Part shown: positions 51,099 to 59,266 of the stretch, piece by piece
How positions within the stretch are numbered: position 1 is the stretch's first letter
Layout of the letters: each line of letters starts with the position of its first letter
Origin: a virus
Length of the DNA: 64,000 bases
Virus record (IMG/VR): IMGVR_UViG_3300028827_000129
Location: 1-64,000 of that record
Direction: 5' to 3' (one strand)
Notes under the pieces: generated by a model
The model's database searches: none
Told to the model about the DNA's origin: nothing
What the model saw: only the letters and a program-made list of their open reading frames with translations
Program-made: the position numbers and the translations under genes

Positions 51099-51455
51099 TT
51101 AAAGAATTTCTTTGGCAAATTTTTCCCATAGTTTATGTACAGTTCTTCTTGCTGGTGAATACTCAGTTTCGCCTATTTGTACAGTAAAACTTGCATATGG
51201 GTGATTTGCTATCCACAAATTGATATTATCAAGTTTTACAGTATATTTATTTTCTTTAACGAAAGGATAAAACTGCATCTTTCGTAACAACATTTTATCT
51301 ATTTGTGAATTATAAGGATAAAGTCGAATCCAATATTTTGGATTAAATAATACCCATATATAGTCAATAATGCGTTTTTGCAAACGCATACATCCAGCCA
51401 ATATAGCAAGACGAACTTTTAAAAACAAAAATGCTATAATGGCTTTGACTCTCAT
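51099..51455 (-). CDS. Hypothetical protein with N-terminal membrane segment, 118 aa
   Basis: It has a hydrophobic, basic N-terminus (AIIAFLFLKVRLAILAGCM) and a C-terminal domain with INLWIANHPYASFTVQIG and RRTVHKLWEKFAKEI. No family was recognised. Confidence 0.5.
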   Translation of the reverse strand: MRVKAIIAFLFLKVRLAILAGCMRLQKRIIDYIWVLFNPKYWIRLYPYNSQIDKMLLRKMQFYPFVKENKYTVKLDNINLWIANHPYASFTVQIGETEYSPARRTVHKLWEKFAKEIL

Positions 51456-51471
51456 TATAATTTCCTTAGCC

Positions 51472-51750
51472 CTATTCTAATTCCCATTTTTTAGGTAGGT
51501 TCTGTTTTTGCATCAATTCTTTCATTTCTTTTTGTAATCTTTCTACTGTATAATTCTCCCAAGGGAAATTACATAGCGGAGGTATTACTTCATAAGATAA
51601 AGGATTTACTTTTCTTCTAACAACCCTCGATCGTTTGAAATATGCACAACTTACTGTGCATACACCATTATTAGCAGGGATAAAACAAAATTTTCTTATG
51701 AACCTCTTTTCCAATTTCAACATTTTTGTCACTGCTGAAAACTTATCCAT
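51472..51750 (-). CDS. Hypothetical protein, 92 aa
   Basis: No family was recognised. It is basic with three Cys (KFCFIPANNGVCTVSCAYF) and a tail rich in Lys and Glu. The ribosome site is weak; the start may be ATG 51750 or TTG 51756. Confidence 0.45.
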   Translation of the reverse strand: MDKFSAVTKMLKLEKRFIRKFCFIPANNGVCTVSCAYFKRSRVVRRKVNPLSYEVIPPLCNFPWENYTVERLQKEMKELMQKQNLPKKWELE

Positions 51751-51768
51751 TTTCAACCAAAAATTTAC

Positions 51769-51975
51769 TTAAATAATATTCGCCTTACGCCAGAAAGTAT
51801 TAGCGTCTTCAGGTCCATACGCAAAAAGAACACTAAGATATGTTATAATAATACCAAAATAGATTGTTGGTGTAAAAATAGCACGCCATATGATTTGATA
51901 CCATGGAGCAAGTATATTGTTTGAAGTGCTAGGCCAGGATAACCATCTGAAAACACGATTAACCCAAGTGCCCAT
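51769..51975 (-). CDS. Small membrane protein, 68 aa
   Basis: Trp-rich N-terminus (TWVNRVFRWLSWPS) and one TM segment (AIFTPTIYFGIIITYLSVLF). GAGG precedes the ATG. Function unknown. Confidence 0.5.
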   Translation of the reverse strand: MGTWVNRVFRWLSWPSTSNNILAPWYQIIWRAIFTPTIYFGIIITYLSVLFAYGPEDANTFWRKANII

Positions 51976-51990
51976 ACTATTCCTCTTTTT

Positions 51991-52402
51991 CTAAGACGCC
52001 TCAACATCAACATATTCAGTCTTCGGCATATATGGGAAAGTAATAAACACCCGAGAGTTACTGTTTGTATAACATACGCCATTCGGTTTTCTGAATACTC
52101 GACCATTGACGTCATAAGCGCGACCATTGACTTCTTTGAACACTCGTGAACAGCGTTTGTTTTGCCATACGCCTTCAGAGACTTGCTCCCATTCATTATC
52201 TTCTCCGGTCAATGGCCGTACAGGTAGCCGGCGGAACAGGCGATTGAGAATATTAGCCGCATACGAAGCAGAGACCCCGCTGTGCCTTTCATTACTAAAC
52301 TCTTGGCACATGTGGACAAGGTGCTTATACATTGCTTCGTTTATATCATCTCCATCCTTTAAGAACTCTAGTTTTTTTTGCCCATTCAATAAACGTATTC
52401 AT
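51991..52402 (-). CDS. Conserved phage protein, apparent +1 frameshift in an A8 run
   Basis: GGAGG lies 7 bases before an ATG at 52402 that encodes MNTFIEWAKK and then closes after 18 codons. From the A8 run (52372-52379) the +1 frame continues with LEFLKDGDDINEAMYKHLVH, RRLPVRPLTGEDNEWEQV and NSRVFITFPYMPKTEYVDV, a pattern known from unnamed phage proteins. The long frame alone has only a TTG at 52389 and no good ribosome site. One base fewer in the A-run would fuse both into about 136 aa. Either slippage or a homopolymer error. Confidence 0.65.
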
Positions 52403-52437
52403 ATCCTTACCTCCAACTATTAAGTTTTTCTTATGAG

Positions 52438-52695
52438 TTACTCGGTATTCTTCGCCGTTTCCCGCTCATCGGTGAACTCTTCAAAGAATAAAGTCCGCCG
52501 ACACAAGCTAAGCTGCATCACAGACGGCGTACTTATCTGGACATTAGGAGTCAATTCCCCGAACATTGGGCACCAGTCGCCGCAAGAACAAGGCGGCTCT
52601 GACAGATGAAAGACGACATAAGGACAGAATTGCACCTGCCATCTCCCTGCACGCAGAATGTGTAAACTTCCTTGTTTATCAATCCTTCCTTTCAC
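52438..52695 (-). CDS. Hypothetical Cys-containing protein, 85 aa
   Basis: It starts at GTG with AAGGAG upstream. It has a beta start (GSLHILRAGRWQVQFCPYVV) and PPCSCGDWCPMFGE, possibly a zinc site. No family was recognised. Base composition is higher in GC than the region before 50 kb. Confidence 0.5.
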   Translation of the reverse strand: MKGRIDKQGSLHILRAGRWQVQFCPYVVFHLSEPPCSCGDWCPMFGELTPNVQISTPSVMQLSLCRRTLFFEEFTDERETAKNTE

Positions 52696-52713
52696 GTCTT
52701 TTATCTCCTTAGA

Positions 52714-52785
52714 TCATAGTTCCACAAATTTCGCAGATTTCTTCTCGTTCTGTAGTTCATATGGGCGTAAATTGTGAGATTTCAT
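52714..52785 (-). CDS. Possible 23-aa peptide
   Basis: ATG overlaps the TGA of the preceding membrane gene (ATGA). The frame MKSHNLRPYELQNEKKSAKF ends at TGA after VEL. GGAAAG is upstream. Coupled translation makes it plausible; nothing is known. Confidence 0.35.
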   Translation of the reverse strand: MKSHNLRPYELQNEKKSAKFVEL

Positions 52786-52946
52786 AGATCTTTCCAGAAA
52801 AAATAAAATGTTAGCATAAACCAGGCATTGCCGATGATAAAAGCGGCATCAATTGATATGTCCTTACCAGTTTCAATTGATCCTATGCAAGTGCCAACAT
52901 TCCAGATGATGCCCATGAAGAGGGATCCTAACTTAGGCCAGTTCAT
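52782..52946 (-). CDS. Small membrane protein, 54 aa
   Basis: Two hydrophobic segments (LGSLFMGIIWNVGTCIGS and AAFIIGNAWFMLTFYFF) are joined by a polar turn with TGKDIS. A similar hairpin with SGKDIS occurs in the gene at 61385-61540. GGAGG lies 7 bases upstream of the ATG. Confidence 0.6.
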   Translation of the reverse strand: MNWPKLGSLFMGIIWNVGTCIGSIETGKDISIDAAFIIGNAWFMLTFYFFWKDL

Positions 52947-52958
52947 TCAGGTACCTCC

Positions 52959-53090
52959 TTACTGCCCCGTACCAGTGGGTTTGTCTACCTTCGGTTCACG
53001 ATAGCCACAGAAAGGACACTGCCATCGATAAATTTGTTTGTTATAAGTTTTACCGCAGACTTGACAGCGAACAGCTGCATCATTTGGCAT
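52959..53090 (-). CDS. Zinc-ribbon protein, 43 aa
   Basis: The frame has VRCQVCGKTYNKQIYRWQCP then FCGYREP, two CxxC pairs. AGGAGG precedes the ATG. Such stand-alone ribbons recur in this window (34340, 55652, 60397). Confidence 0.65.
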   Translation of the reverse strand: MPNDAAVRCQVCGKTYNKQIYRWQCPFCGYREPKVDKPTGTGQ

Positions 53091-53149
53091 AATTAAGCCT
53101 CCTATTTGTTATAGTAGCGGCAATATGCCATAGAGATATTAGCAAATTA

Positions 53150-53237
53150 TGGTGCCCGGGGCGGGAGTCGAACCCGCACGGCTACTAGAGCCAGGGGATT
53201 TTAAGTCCCCTACGTCTACCAGTTCCATCACCCGGGC
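53150..53237 (-). tRNA. tRNA-Leu (UAA)
   Basis: Class II cloverleaf: acceptor GCCCGGG/CCCGGGC, anticodon arm GGGGA-CTTAAAA-TCCCC, variable arm GGCTCTAGTAGCC, T-arm with GTTCGAC, discriminator A, CCA encoded. Confidence 0.95.
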
Positions 53238-53268
53238 ATTATTATTTAAAGTCCTACCAGAAGCTCTC

Positions 53269-53345
53269 TGGCGCGCCTGCAGGGATTCGAACCCCGGACC
53301 CGCTGCTTAGAAGGCAGCTGCTCTATCCAGCTGAGCTACAGGCGC
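53269..53345 (-). tRNA. tRNA-Arg (UCU)
   Basis: Acceptor GCGCCTG/CAGGCGC, anticodon arm GCTGC-CTTCTAA-GCAGC with TCT, T-arm CGGGG-TTCGAAT-CCCTG, discriminator G and CCA encoded. It reads AGA, abundant in AT-rich genes. Confidence 0.95.
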
Positions 53346-53371
53346 GTAAAGTGCTTTATGTCGCTATATCG

Positions 53372-54388
53372 TTAAAAGAGTTTTTTCTTAATTTTATCTG
53401 TCACATCATTATAGTTGGATAGAAAATCTCCAGTAGAATAGATTGTTTTTTTGATGATGTCAATTTCTTCCGGTGCGAATGTTAAGACTTTATCTTTTAT
53501 TAAAAGACTTATGCTTTTAATAAATTCTTGATCTTCTTCTGGAATAGCAACTATTTCATATTTATTGAGGATAATACTTTTTTGATTCTTAGAATTAATA
53601 ACTAACACCTCATGATTACTTAAATTATGAACTTCTGATCCTGGTCCTGCTATAACGATAGTATTCCTTCCGACTTTAATCTTTGATTTTTTACCGCATA
53701 TAATTACAGAACCTTGAATATCTCCTATTATTTTTGATTTATCTCCACAGTTAATAAACATTTTATATATATTTATTCCAGGATTGGTAGCAATTTCCAA
53801 TGAAGAATCACAGATGATAGAAATATCTTTAAGAAAATATTTGAATTGACCATATGATTTTGCATCTACAAAGACTTTACCAGAGCCTTTAATAACGATA
53901 TTTGTACTGCCATTAATCTTAATGTTAGCATTATCAGCAACATTAGCTGTTGAATTTTCTCCAAGTTTAATATAACAATCTTTTTTGCATTTTACATTAC
54001 TATTTTCTGCTACATCAATACGACATCTATTGCCGGCAATTACTGTTGAGAATCTGCTCGCATGAATAAAACAATCATTTTCTACTGAAAAAATGCAATT
54101 TGAAGGAAATGAGTAAAAAGCACAGTTATGCCTTGCTTTTATATTTAGATTTGAATCTTGTAAATTATCTTTATATTTCCATTCAATAAAAATTGGGGTA
54201 TTAATAATGTAGTCTATTATTAATGTCATTGGAGAGTCATGAAATTTTACATGTTTTTTTAGCATATAGCCGGCATCAAGCAGATTTTTGAATAATTCTT
54301 GATCTGTAAATTCTTGATTAAAATTGATATTTTCTTTATTATATGTGTAAACTTTAAAAAAGTTTCTGGGCTTACCCAGATTAAACAT
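53372..54388 (-). CDS. Beta-solenoid-like repeat protein, 338 aa
   Basis: Residues 80-260 consist of short repeats with alternating hydrophobics and Asn/Gly turns (FIHASRFSTVIAGNRCRIDV, CYIKLGENSTANVADNANIK, GSVIICGKKSKIKVGRNTIV), typical of a right-handed beta-helix. The N- and C-terminal parts are globular. No signal peptide and no catalytic motif. It sits inside the tRNA cluster between tRNA-Arg and tRNA-Leu. Function unknown; could be a structural protein or an ice-nucleation-like stack. Confidence 0.55.
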   Translation of the reverse strand: MFNLGKPRNFFKVYTYNKENINFNQEFTDQELFKNLLDAGYMLKKHVKFHDSPMTLIIDYIINTPIFIEWKYKDNLQDSNLNIKARHNCAFYSFPSNCIFSVENDCFIHASRFSTVIAGNRCRIDVAENSNVKCKKDCYIKLGENSTANVADNANIKINGSTNIVIKGSGKVFVDAKSYGQFKYFLKDISIICDSSLEIATNPGINIYKMFINCGDKSKIIGDIQGSVIICGKKSKIKVGRNTIVIAGPGSEVHNLSNHEVLVINSKNQKSIILNKYEIVAIPEEDQEFIKSISLLIKDKVLTFAPEEIDIIKKTIYSTGDFLSNYNDVTDKIKKKLF

Positions 54389-54402
54389 AGTACCTCCAAT
54401 TT

Positions 54403-54489
54403 TGGTGCCGGAGGAGGGAGTTGAACCCTCACGGAGTTACCTCCACCGGATTTTGAGTCCGGCGCGTCTGCCTATTCCACCACTCCGGC
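54403..54489 (-). tRNA. tRNA-Leu (CAA)
   Basis: Class II cloverleaf: acceptor GCCGGAG/CTCCGGC, anticodon arm CCGGA-CTCAAAA-TCCGG, variable arm GGAGGTAACTCC, T-arm GAGGG-TTCAACT-CCCTC, CCA encoded. Confidence 0.95.
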
Positions 54490-54520
54490 TAAATTTGCAA
54501 GTAGAAGATTTGTCTATTTT

Positions 54521-54961
54521 TTATTTCAAAGTAACACATGTGATAAATGGAAAATTCAGAGAGTCTATTATTTGCTCTATAATTTTCCAGTTACCACCTG
54601 CGAGACCAGCTCCTATCCTAGGAATCCCAATTTTTAAATTGCCAAAGCATTCCTTAACTAAAAACATTGAAAATTTAATTGCTTGATAATCTACTTGTTT
54701 GGTTCTACGACCATAAAAATATTGAGTGTACGCATTAATTATGAACTTATCGTTTGCTAATTTTGCAACACTTATTGTTCCAAGTTTTGTACGGTCGCCA
54801 TATGAAGTTTTCAAATCAACTTCATAAGCTTGAGGATACCGCTTTTTAATTTGTAAAGCGATACCAGCGCCCATTTTATGAAAACAATTGCATCCATGAA
54901 CAATAACATTAAAATAACCACTGTCAAAAAGATCAAGCAAATTGCCTTTAAGATAATTCAT
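54521..54961 (-). CDS. Macrodomain protein (ADP-ribose-binding)
   Basis: It is 146 aa with macrodomain motifs VIVHGCNCFHKMGAGIALQI, AYEVDLKTSYGDRTKLGT, IINAYTQYFYGRR and IGIPRIGAGLAGGNW. It is similar to Poa1p/TARG1-type domains that remove ADP-ribose or ADP-ribose phosphate. The start at 54961 is chosen because a longer frame would run into tRNA-Gln. It may counter host ADP-ribosylation and connects to the NAD theme. Confidence 0.85.
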   Translation of the reverse strand: MNYLKGNLLDLFDSGYFNVIVHGCNCFHKMGAGIALQIKKRYPQAYEVDLKTSYGDRTKLGTISVAKLANDKFIINAYTQYFYGRRTKQVDYQAIKFSMFLVKECFGNLKIGIPRIGAGLAGGNWKIIEQIIDSLNFPFITCVTLK

Positions 54962-54997
54962 AATATGACTCTCATGGTTACATAGTGAAAACACGAG

Positions 54998-55071
54998 TGG
55001 CTGGCCCGCAGGGATTCGAACCCCGATCCCGAGAGTCAAAGTCTCGTGTCCTGCCATTGAACGACGGGCCA
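54998..55071 (-). tRNA. tRNA-Gln (UUG)
   Basis: Acceptor TGGCCCG/CGGGCCA, D-arm GTTC/GGAC, anticodon arm CGAGA-CTTTGAC-TCTCG with TTG, T-arm CGGGG-TTCGAAT-CCCTG, discriminator G, CCA encoded. It lies between the macrodomain gene and the large structured RNA. Confidence 0.95.
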
Positions 55072-55651
55072 AAAAATGAAAAGCAAAAGAAGAATAAATT
55101 CATACCAGACAGAGGCCAGATGTCTGGTATATTTTCTAATTACGACTCTGGCTGAAGGCCGACTTTCTTTAAAACACATAAAAAAAGATTATGGTTTAAA
55201 AGGAAGTCCCAAGGTAGGCTGAACTAAAAACCTATTTATCCCTCCTTGGCAAGGATAAAAGGTTAAGTGTCCTGCAACATATCCAGGATATGGGGTCTGC
55301 ACCTTTCGGTAACCCTTTCGCCAAGGTTTTTTTAGAGCTGATTCCACAACTACCTTTCGGTGGCTGTTTCATAATCAACCCTTAACCATGCTCTAATTTG
55401 CATTAGAGGTTAGGTCCTTGACTCCACCCACAGCCTACCTCAACATAGGTGAGTTTCGCAATCTGTGGGAATCAGCAAGCAGTAATAGAAAAATAAATAC
55501 TTGGGTACAGCTTACGGGGAAGCTCGGATGGATAACATAAAGAAGTCATTTACCTCCATCTATTTATTTTCATATAATCTTTTTTATTTCAAAAATGATT
55601 TATTGAGAGATTATATTATTTATTTTGCAGTAAATTTCTGATTATTTTTTT
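55072..55651 (-). ncRNA. Large structured RNA region, ROOL/GOLLD-like candidate
   Basis: This is 580 bases without a credible gene, between tRNA-Gln and a 51-aa zinc-ribbon gene. It is full of helices: a 10-bp closing hairpin (ATACCAGACA and complement, 55102-55130), a 10-bp long-range pair (55212-55221 with 55431-55440), a 7-bp pair (55261-55267 with 55381-55387), a 9-bp pair (55338-55346 with 55467-55475) that crosses the first and would make a pseudoknot, a GCAA-capped 7-bp hairpin (55391-55408), and several GAAA loops on the minus strand. Large ornate RNAs of phages sit near tRNA genes and have this size. Strand is inferred from the loops and neighbours. Confidence 0.6.
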
Positions 55652-55807
55652 CTAGCTACGTCGGTTACCGCAAACAGTACACACCCATACTTCTGTTCCT
55701 GACTTCGACTTACCCTTATTATGGAGTCTCTTATATTTACCATAAACTTTGTCCTGATAAGAATGTTCGCAAGAACAGATAATAATTTTAGTAAGATTCT
55801 TAGACAT
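55652..55807 (-). CDS. Zinc-ribbon protein, 51 aa
   Basis: Frame MSKNLTKIIICSCEHSYQDK, then a basic loop, then VWVCTVCGNRRS and TAG. Four Cys form a zinc ribbon. GGAGG lies 6 bases before the ATG. It is the last gene before the structured RNA region. Confidence 0.75.
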   Translation of the reverse strand: MSKNLTKIIICSCEHSYQDKVYGKYKRLHNKGKSKSGTEVWVCTVCGNRRS

Positions 55808-55850
55808 AATTTCCTCCAAAGCTTTAAGTTAGTTTTTTAAATAATGTTCT

Positions 55851-56063
55851 TTATTTTATATTGTTATCTTCAATCTTAGCCCAATGTATTGTTATAAAAT
55901 CCATTAAAACATCATAGTCTGACATAAATTCATAATCAGCATGACGTTTTCTCATCATATTAACAATTTCATCAGCCAGCAATTTACGTGTAACACATTT
56001 ACCATTAGGTAATGGTTCTATAAATGTAACCACAGCATGTGGATTATAGTTATATTTATTCAT
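55851..56063 (-). CDS. Hypothetical protein, 70 aa
   Basis: No family was recognised. It is a small alpha/beta protein (HAVVTFIEPLPNGKCVTRKL) with a helical, Met- and Asp-rich end. The start overlaps the TGA of the upstream gene (ATGA). Confidence 0.5.
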   Translation of the reverse strand: MNKYNYNPHAVVTFIEPLPNGKCVTRKLLADEIVNMMRKRHADYEFMSDYDVLMDFITIHWAKIEDNNIK

Positions 56064-56905
56064 ATACATTTACTCACTTTACGACAAATTTCAACCCAGC
56101 GGTAGTAGTTCTCCTTCGTCATTGGGAGGATAGGAAAGAACTCTTTGAACACAACTGTGCGCTCGCCAATATTATTGACGCGCTTTAGGGTTGAAGTGTT
56201 CCAGAAGTTCAGTGCTTCTTCCACAGATCTGTCCTCGATAAAGTGGGTTATTGGCAGCTGGCGTTTTGCAATAATATACTGCTGTGAGGTAAGGCAAAGG
56301 AATGCTAGTGGTGGGGAATTGTGAGGTGAAACAATAACCTGCGGAGAGTAACCGAAGTAATAGGTACCATTCACAGCCCTATTTGGGGCATAGATGTTGT
56401 AGTGCGGCTGGAGTTTTGCGCCACAAGCAGTTGTTGGCTTGAAAAATTCTTCCAGGCTGCTATAGAGGACAAACTTAACCGTCAGGCGGTGTTGGTAACG
56501 CCTTGCCAACTCAGTCAGGGCCATGTCACGAATGGCCAGAGCAGCCTCCTTTGACCGAGTGGCACACCACTTTAAGTATGGACTTTCATTGCGGCAGCAT
56601 TTCATTAGACTTGGTGACCTCTTTGGCGATTTCCAAATGGGAATGAGACAATACATACATTTTGTGTTTGAACAAGACTGCTCCCCGTGGAGCGCTACCT
56701 GTTTGAGACCATACTCGCATATTGCACAGTTCGCAGCAACATTGTGCCAATAGTTGAAACCAGGCCAGCGTAGCTTAGCTTTCCAAAGAGAACTGTCATG
56801 GCTCGGGTTATCTGCGAGCCAGTCCCACTGTGCGGCTGTAACAGCGAGGGCCACCTCCGGTTGACCTAAATGCATCTTAGGTTTACAACATTTAGGTCTT
56901 TGCAT
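56060..56905 (-). CDS. Cys-rich phage paralogue family, member 1, 281 aa
   Basis: Shared layout with the next gene: KPKMHLGQPEVALAVTAAQW, WLADN, LRWPGFNYW, CAICEYG, CMYCLIPIW, then WCATRSKEAALAIRDMALTE, IYAPNRAVNGTYYFGY, FLCLTSQQYIIAK and FKEFFPILPM. The Cys pairs probably bind zinc. GC is near 50%, far above most of the window. It overlaps member 2 by 14 bases. Confidence 0.65.
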   Translation of the reverse strand: MQRPKCCKPKMHLGQPEVALAVTAAQWDWLADNPSHDSSLWKAKLRWPGFNYWHNVAANCAICEYGLKQVALHGEQSCSNTKCMYCLIPIWKSPKRSPSLMKCCRNESPYLKWCATRSKEAALAIRDMALTELARRYQHRLTVKFVLYSSLEEFFKPTTACGAKLQPHYNIYAPNRAVNGTYYFGYSPQVIVSPHNSPPLAFLCLTSQQYIIAKRQLPITHFIEDRSVEEALNFWNTSTLKRVNNIGERTVVFKEFFPILPMTKENYYRWVEICRKVSKCI

Positions 56906-57710
56906 ATAGCGTCTCCTTGACTTTATTAATAAGCTTAATCAGCGCTGTGCAGTTGTTGTTTGTCAACGGCATGATTGGCAGAAATTCCTTGAAGATGAGC
57001 TCTTGCTCGTTAGCTTTGCGCTTGCGCCACTCGGCAGACTCCCAGAAGCTGAGCGCAGACGCGACATGCGAGTTAATTAAGAAGTGCGTGCAAGACAGCA
57101 CGCTACGTGCGATAGTATACTGCTGCGAGGTAAGGCACAGCCACGTAGAGGGATCGTGTAGCCGCCAACCGTAGATTGCTTGAACGCCATACCCGAAGTA
57201 GTAGGTACCATCGACTGCTCGATTGGGTGCATAGATCTCATAACTAGACTGGAGCATACGCCCCGCGTTTGTTATAGGCCTGTAAAGGCCTTCCTTAGCG
57301 GTGTAGCAAAACGACTTCAAAGCGAGGCGCTTCCAATGGTGCCGTACTAGCTCAGTGAGAGCCATGTCACGGATAGCTAGCGCAGCCTCTTTAGAGCGTG
57401 TAGTACACCACCGCTTATAGATGCTCTGCCCAACGAGGCACTTGTGGGTAGGCCATGCGCGCCAAGCTGGAATTAAACAATAGTAGCATTTTTGTCGACC
57501 TCCTTGGAGCTTGCCGTATTCGCAAAGTATGCAGGCTGAACGTATACCATAGCCCCAATAATTGAAGCCGGGCCAGCGTAACTTGACTTCTCTAGGTTCG
57601 GCGTTGTTTGAGTTGCTTGCGAGCCAGTTCCAGTGAGCAGCCATAGCAGCAAGAGCTACTTCTGGTTGGCTTAAATTCATTTTTGGTTTGCGACATTTAG
57701 GTTTTTTCAT
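56892..57710 (-). CDS. Cys-rich phage paralogue family, member 2, 272 aa
   Basis: Close paralogue of member 1 (KPKMNLSQPEVALAAMAAHW, LRWPGFNYWGYG, CILCEYG, CYYCLIPAW, TRSKEAALAIRDMALTELV, IYAPNRAVDGTYYFGY, FKEFLPIMPL). The start at 57710 follows GGAGG by 6 bases; a longer frame lacks a ribosome site. Tandem duplication is clear. Confidence 0.65.
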   Translation of the reverse strand: MKKPKCRKPKMNLSQPEVALAAMAAHWNWLASNSNNAEPREVKLRWPGFNYWGYGIRSACILCEYGKLQGGRQKCYYCLIPAWRAWPTHKCLVGQSIYKRWCTTRSKEAALAIRDMALTELVRHHWKRLALKSFCYTAKEGLYRPITNAGRMLQSSYEIYAPNRAVDGTYYFGYGVQAIYGWRLHDPSTWLCLTSQQYTIARSVLSCTHFLINSHVASALSFWESAEWRKRKANEQELIFKEFLPIMPLTNNNCTALIKLINKVKETLYAKT

Positions 57711-57823
57711 GCGGTACCTCCGTGTAGTAGCTAAGTTAGTGGAACCGCTAGGGCTTAATTTCCTTATATCCAATAAGTCACTTAACAATTCGCTGCATAT
57801 CAACTTTCATTTCACTACAGTTT

Positions 57824-58066
57824 TTAATAGCGTTCTTTTCCTTTATCTTCTTTATTAATCTTGGCTATCTTTCCACCGCCGTCTTGCGCCCAGTAAGCCG
57901 CACACAAGCGATCAACTTGCCAAGTAACAGATGGGTCTACCTTAAGAACAATAACTGCTGTACGTGGTTCTCTGGCTTTCTCATGGGAAATCCCAAGAGA
58001 TACGCCAAAGAGAGCAATCAAACCGCCGACAATACCAGTAAAAATGATTATAAATAATTGTTGCAT
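57824..58066 (-). CDS. Small membrane protein, 80 aa
   Basis: N-terminal TM (LFIIIFTGIVGGLIALFGVS) and a hydrophilic domain (VLKVDPSVTWQVDRLCAAYW). No strong ribosome site. It lies among the Cys-rich paralogues. Confidence 0.5.
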   Translation of the reverse strand: MQQLFIIIFTGIVGGLIALFGVSLGISHEKAREPRTAVIVLKVDPSVTWQVDRLCAAYWAQDGGGKIAKINKEDKGKERY

Positions 58067-58081
58067 AGTTTTAATTGGTAG

Positions 58082-58777
58082 TTATTCAAATGCACACGTA
58101 GATGAAGAAATCCTAATCCAATCTATTGCTTGTTTGTTGGGCATCTTGTCAGCGAGTTTGAATCCGGTTTCGGCCATGCGCTCAATACTGATCTGTCCAC
58201 GGCAGATGCCTTGCACAAGTAAGCCGAAGTCGCGGTCATAGTTAGGTAACATATAGTCGGATGGCTTGTAGGTAGCTCGGCTCCTGTCGATGCAGATAGC
58301 GTTTTGTCCGCTCCGGTATTTGATTGTAAGACCAATGCTGTAGTCGATAGCGGCTACATAAGCCTTCTTGGTATCAGTAAACGGAATTTCCAATTTGACG
58401 TTACGGCCATGTAAACTGCTGTACATTTCGTGTAGAACTTGATAAGCCAATCTAGAGATACTGGCTGCTGCCTCCGTGTCGTAAGAATCAAGCCATCTTC
58501 CGTAAGGTGAGTCTGGGTCTGTACATAAGGAGGTTTTACTATTAGCCCAGCGACCTAAAAGTGGGCACTTTAGGCACGTGTCGCCGTGGTGAACATCGTA
58601 CCAGCAACAGGCGCAATCCAATGGTATCTTGAGGTACTGCAGCATCGGCCACTTAGATTTGTCGGCAGCATGGTTCGTAGCGACCCACTCCCAGTGCTCA
58701 GCACAAACAAGTAAGGCAAGGCGCTTTGTAGGCTGCTTCGGCCAGGGTGCTCCAAGGAACTTCTTTGCGTCAAGCAT
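58082..58777 (-). CDS. Cys-rich phage paralogue family, member 3, 231 aa
   Basis: The N-terminal half matches members 1 and 2 in order: RLALLVCAEHWEWVATN, CACCWYDVHHGDTCLKCPL, SPYGRWLDSYDTEAAASISR. The second half differs. GC-rich like the others. The start at 58777 follows GGAGG. Confidence 0.6.
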   Translation of the reverse strand: MLDAKKFLGAPWPKQPTKRLALLVCAEHWEWVATNHAADKSKWPMLQYLKIPLDCACCWYDVHHGDTCLKCPLLGRWANSKTSLCTDPDSPYGRWLDSYDTEAAASISRLAYQVLHEMYSSLHGRNVKLEIPFTDTKKAYVAAIDYSIGLTIKYRSGQNAICIDRSRATYKPSDYMLPNYDRDFGLLVQGICRGQISIERMAETGFKLADKMPNKQAIDWIRISSSTCAFE

Positions 58778-58845
58778 CTTGGTCCTCCACATAGCGATTA
58801 TAAAACAAAGTTAACGCTTTTTGGTAATCAGTTTCATAATAAATT

Positions 58846-58980
58846 TCAGGATCTTTTTTTATGCGGTAACAATTCATTCATGAGGAATTGTCCCATACGA
58901 ACTTTATTTCTTATTTTGTTATCATAAAACCATTTCCGCATAACCGCATAATAGATATTAGCGTTTACCTTGTAAGACAT
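58846..58980 (-). CDS. Small helical protein, 44 aa
   Basis: Frame MSYKVNANIYYAVMRKWFYD continues with RMGQFLMNELL. It is a shortened paralogue of the next gene. GGAG lies 8 bases upstream of the ATG at 58980. Confidence 0.55.
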   Translation of the reverse strand: MSYKVNANIYYAVMRKWFYDNKIRNKVRMGQFLMNELLPHKKRS

Positions 58981-58999
58981 ATTTTTCTCCTTGTTAAGT

Positions 59000-59233
59000 T
59001 CACCATATATCTTCACAAGGTATGTTATCGTCAAAATCATCTACGTAACGAATAAAAAACAACATTGCTGCAATATCATCATCAGTTTCGTCATATATTT
59101 CTGAGTCTGTTTTACTTTGTAACAGTTGATCTATAAGATATTGTCCTAAACGAAACTGTTTACGAAGATTCGAACTATCGTACCAAATACGTGCTGTTTC
59201 GTAAAAGTTATGATGTTTTACTTTTTCAGCCAT
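59000..59233 (-). CDS. Small helical protein, 77 aa
   Basis: It shares NFYETARIWYDSSNLRKQFR and LGQYLIDQLLQ with the 44-aa neighbour, and has an acidic tail. AAAGGAG precedes the ATG. Function unknown. Confidence 0.55.
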   Translation of the reverse strand: MAEKVKHHNFYETARIWYDSSNLRKQFRLGQYLIDQLLQSKTDSEIYDETDDDIAAMLFFIRYVDDFDDNIPCEDIW

Positions 59234-59266
59234 TACAAACTCCTTTCGTAAAGTAGGTTAACCTTA

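Noticed and set aside
54962-55072. Longer N-terminus of the macrodomain protein
   Set aside because: It would be translated through tRNA-Gln, and the tRNA is a perfect cloverleaf. The macrodomain itself begins after 54961.
55072-55651. tmRNA, RNase P RNA or a group I/II intron in the gene-free region
   Set aside because: I could not find the conserved tmRNA tag frame, the RNase P P4 core, the group I P/Q/R/S elements or a group II domain V in either strand.
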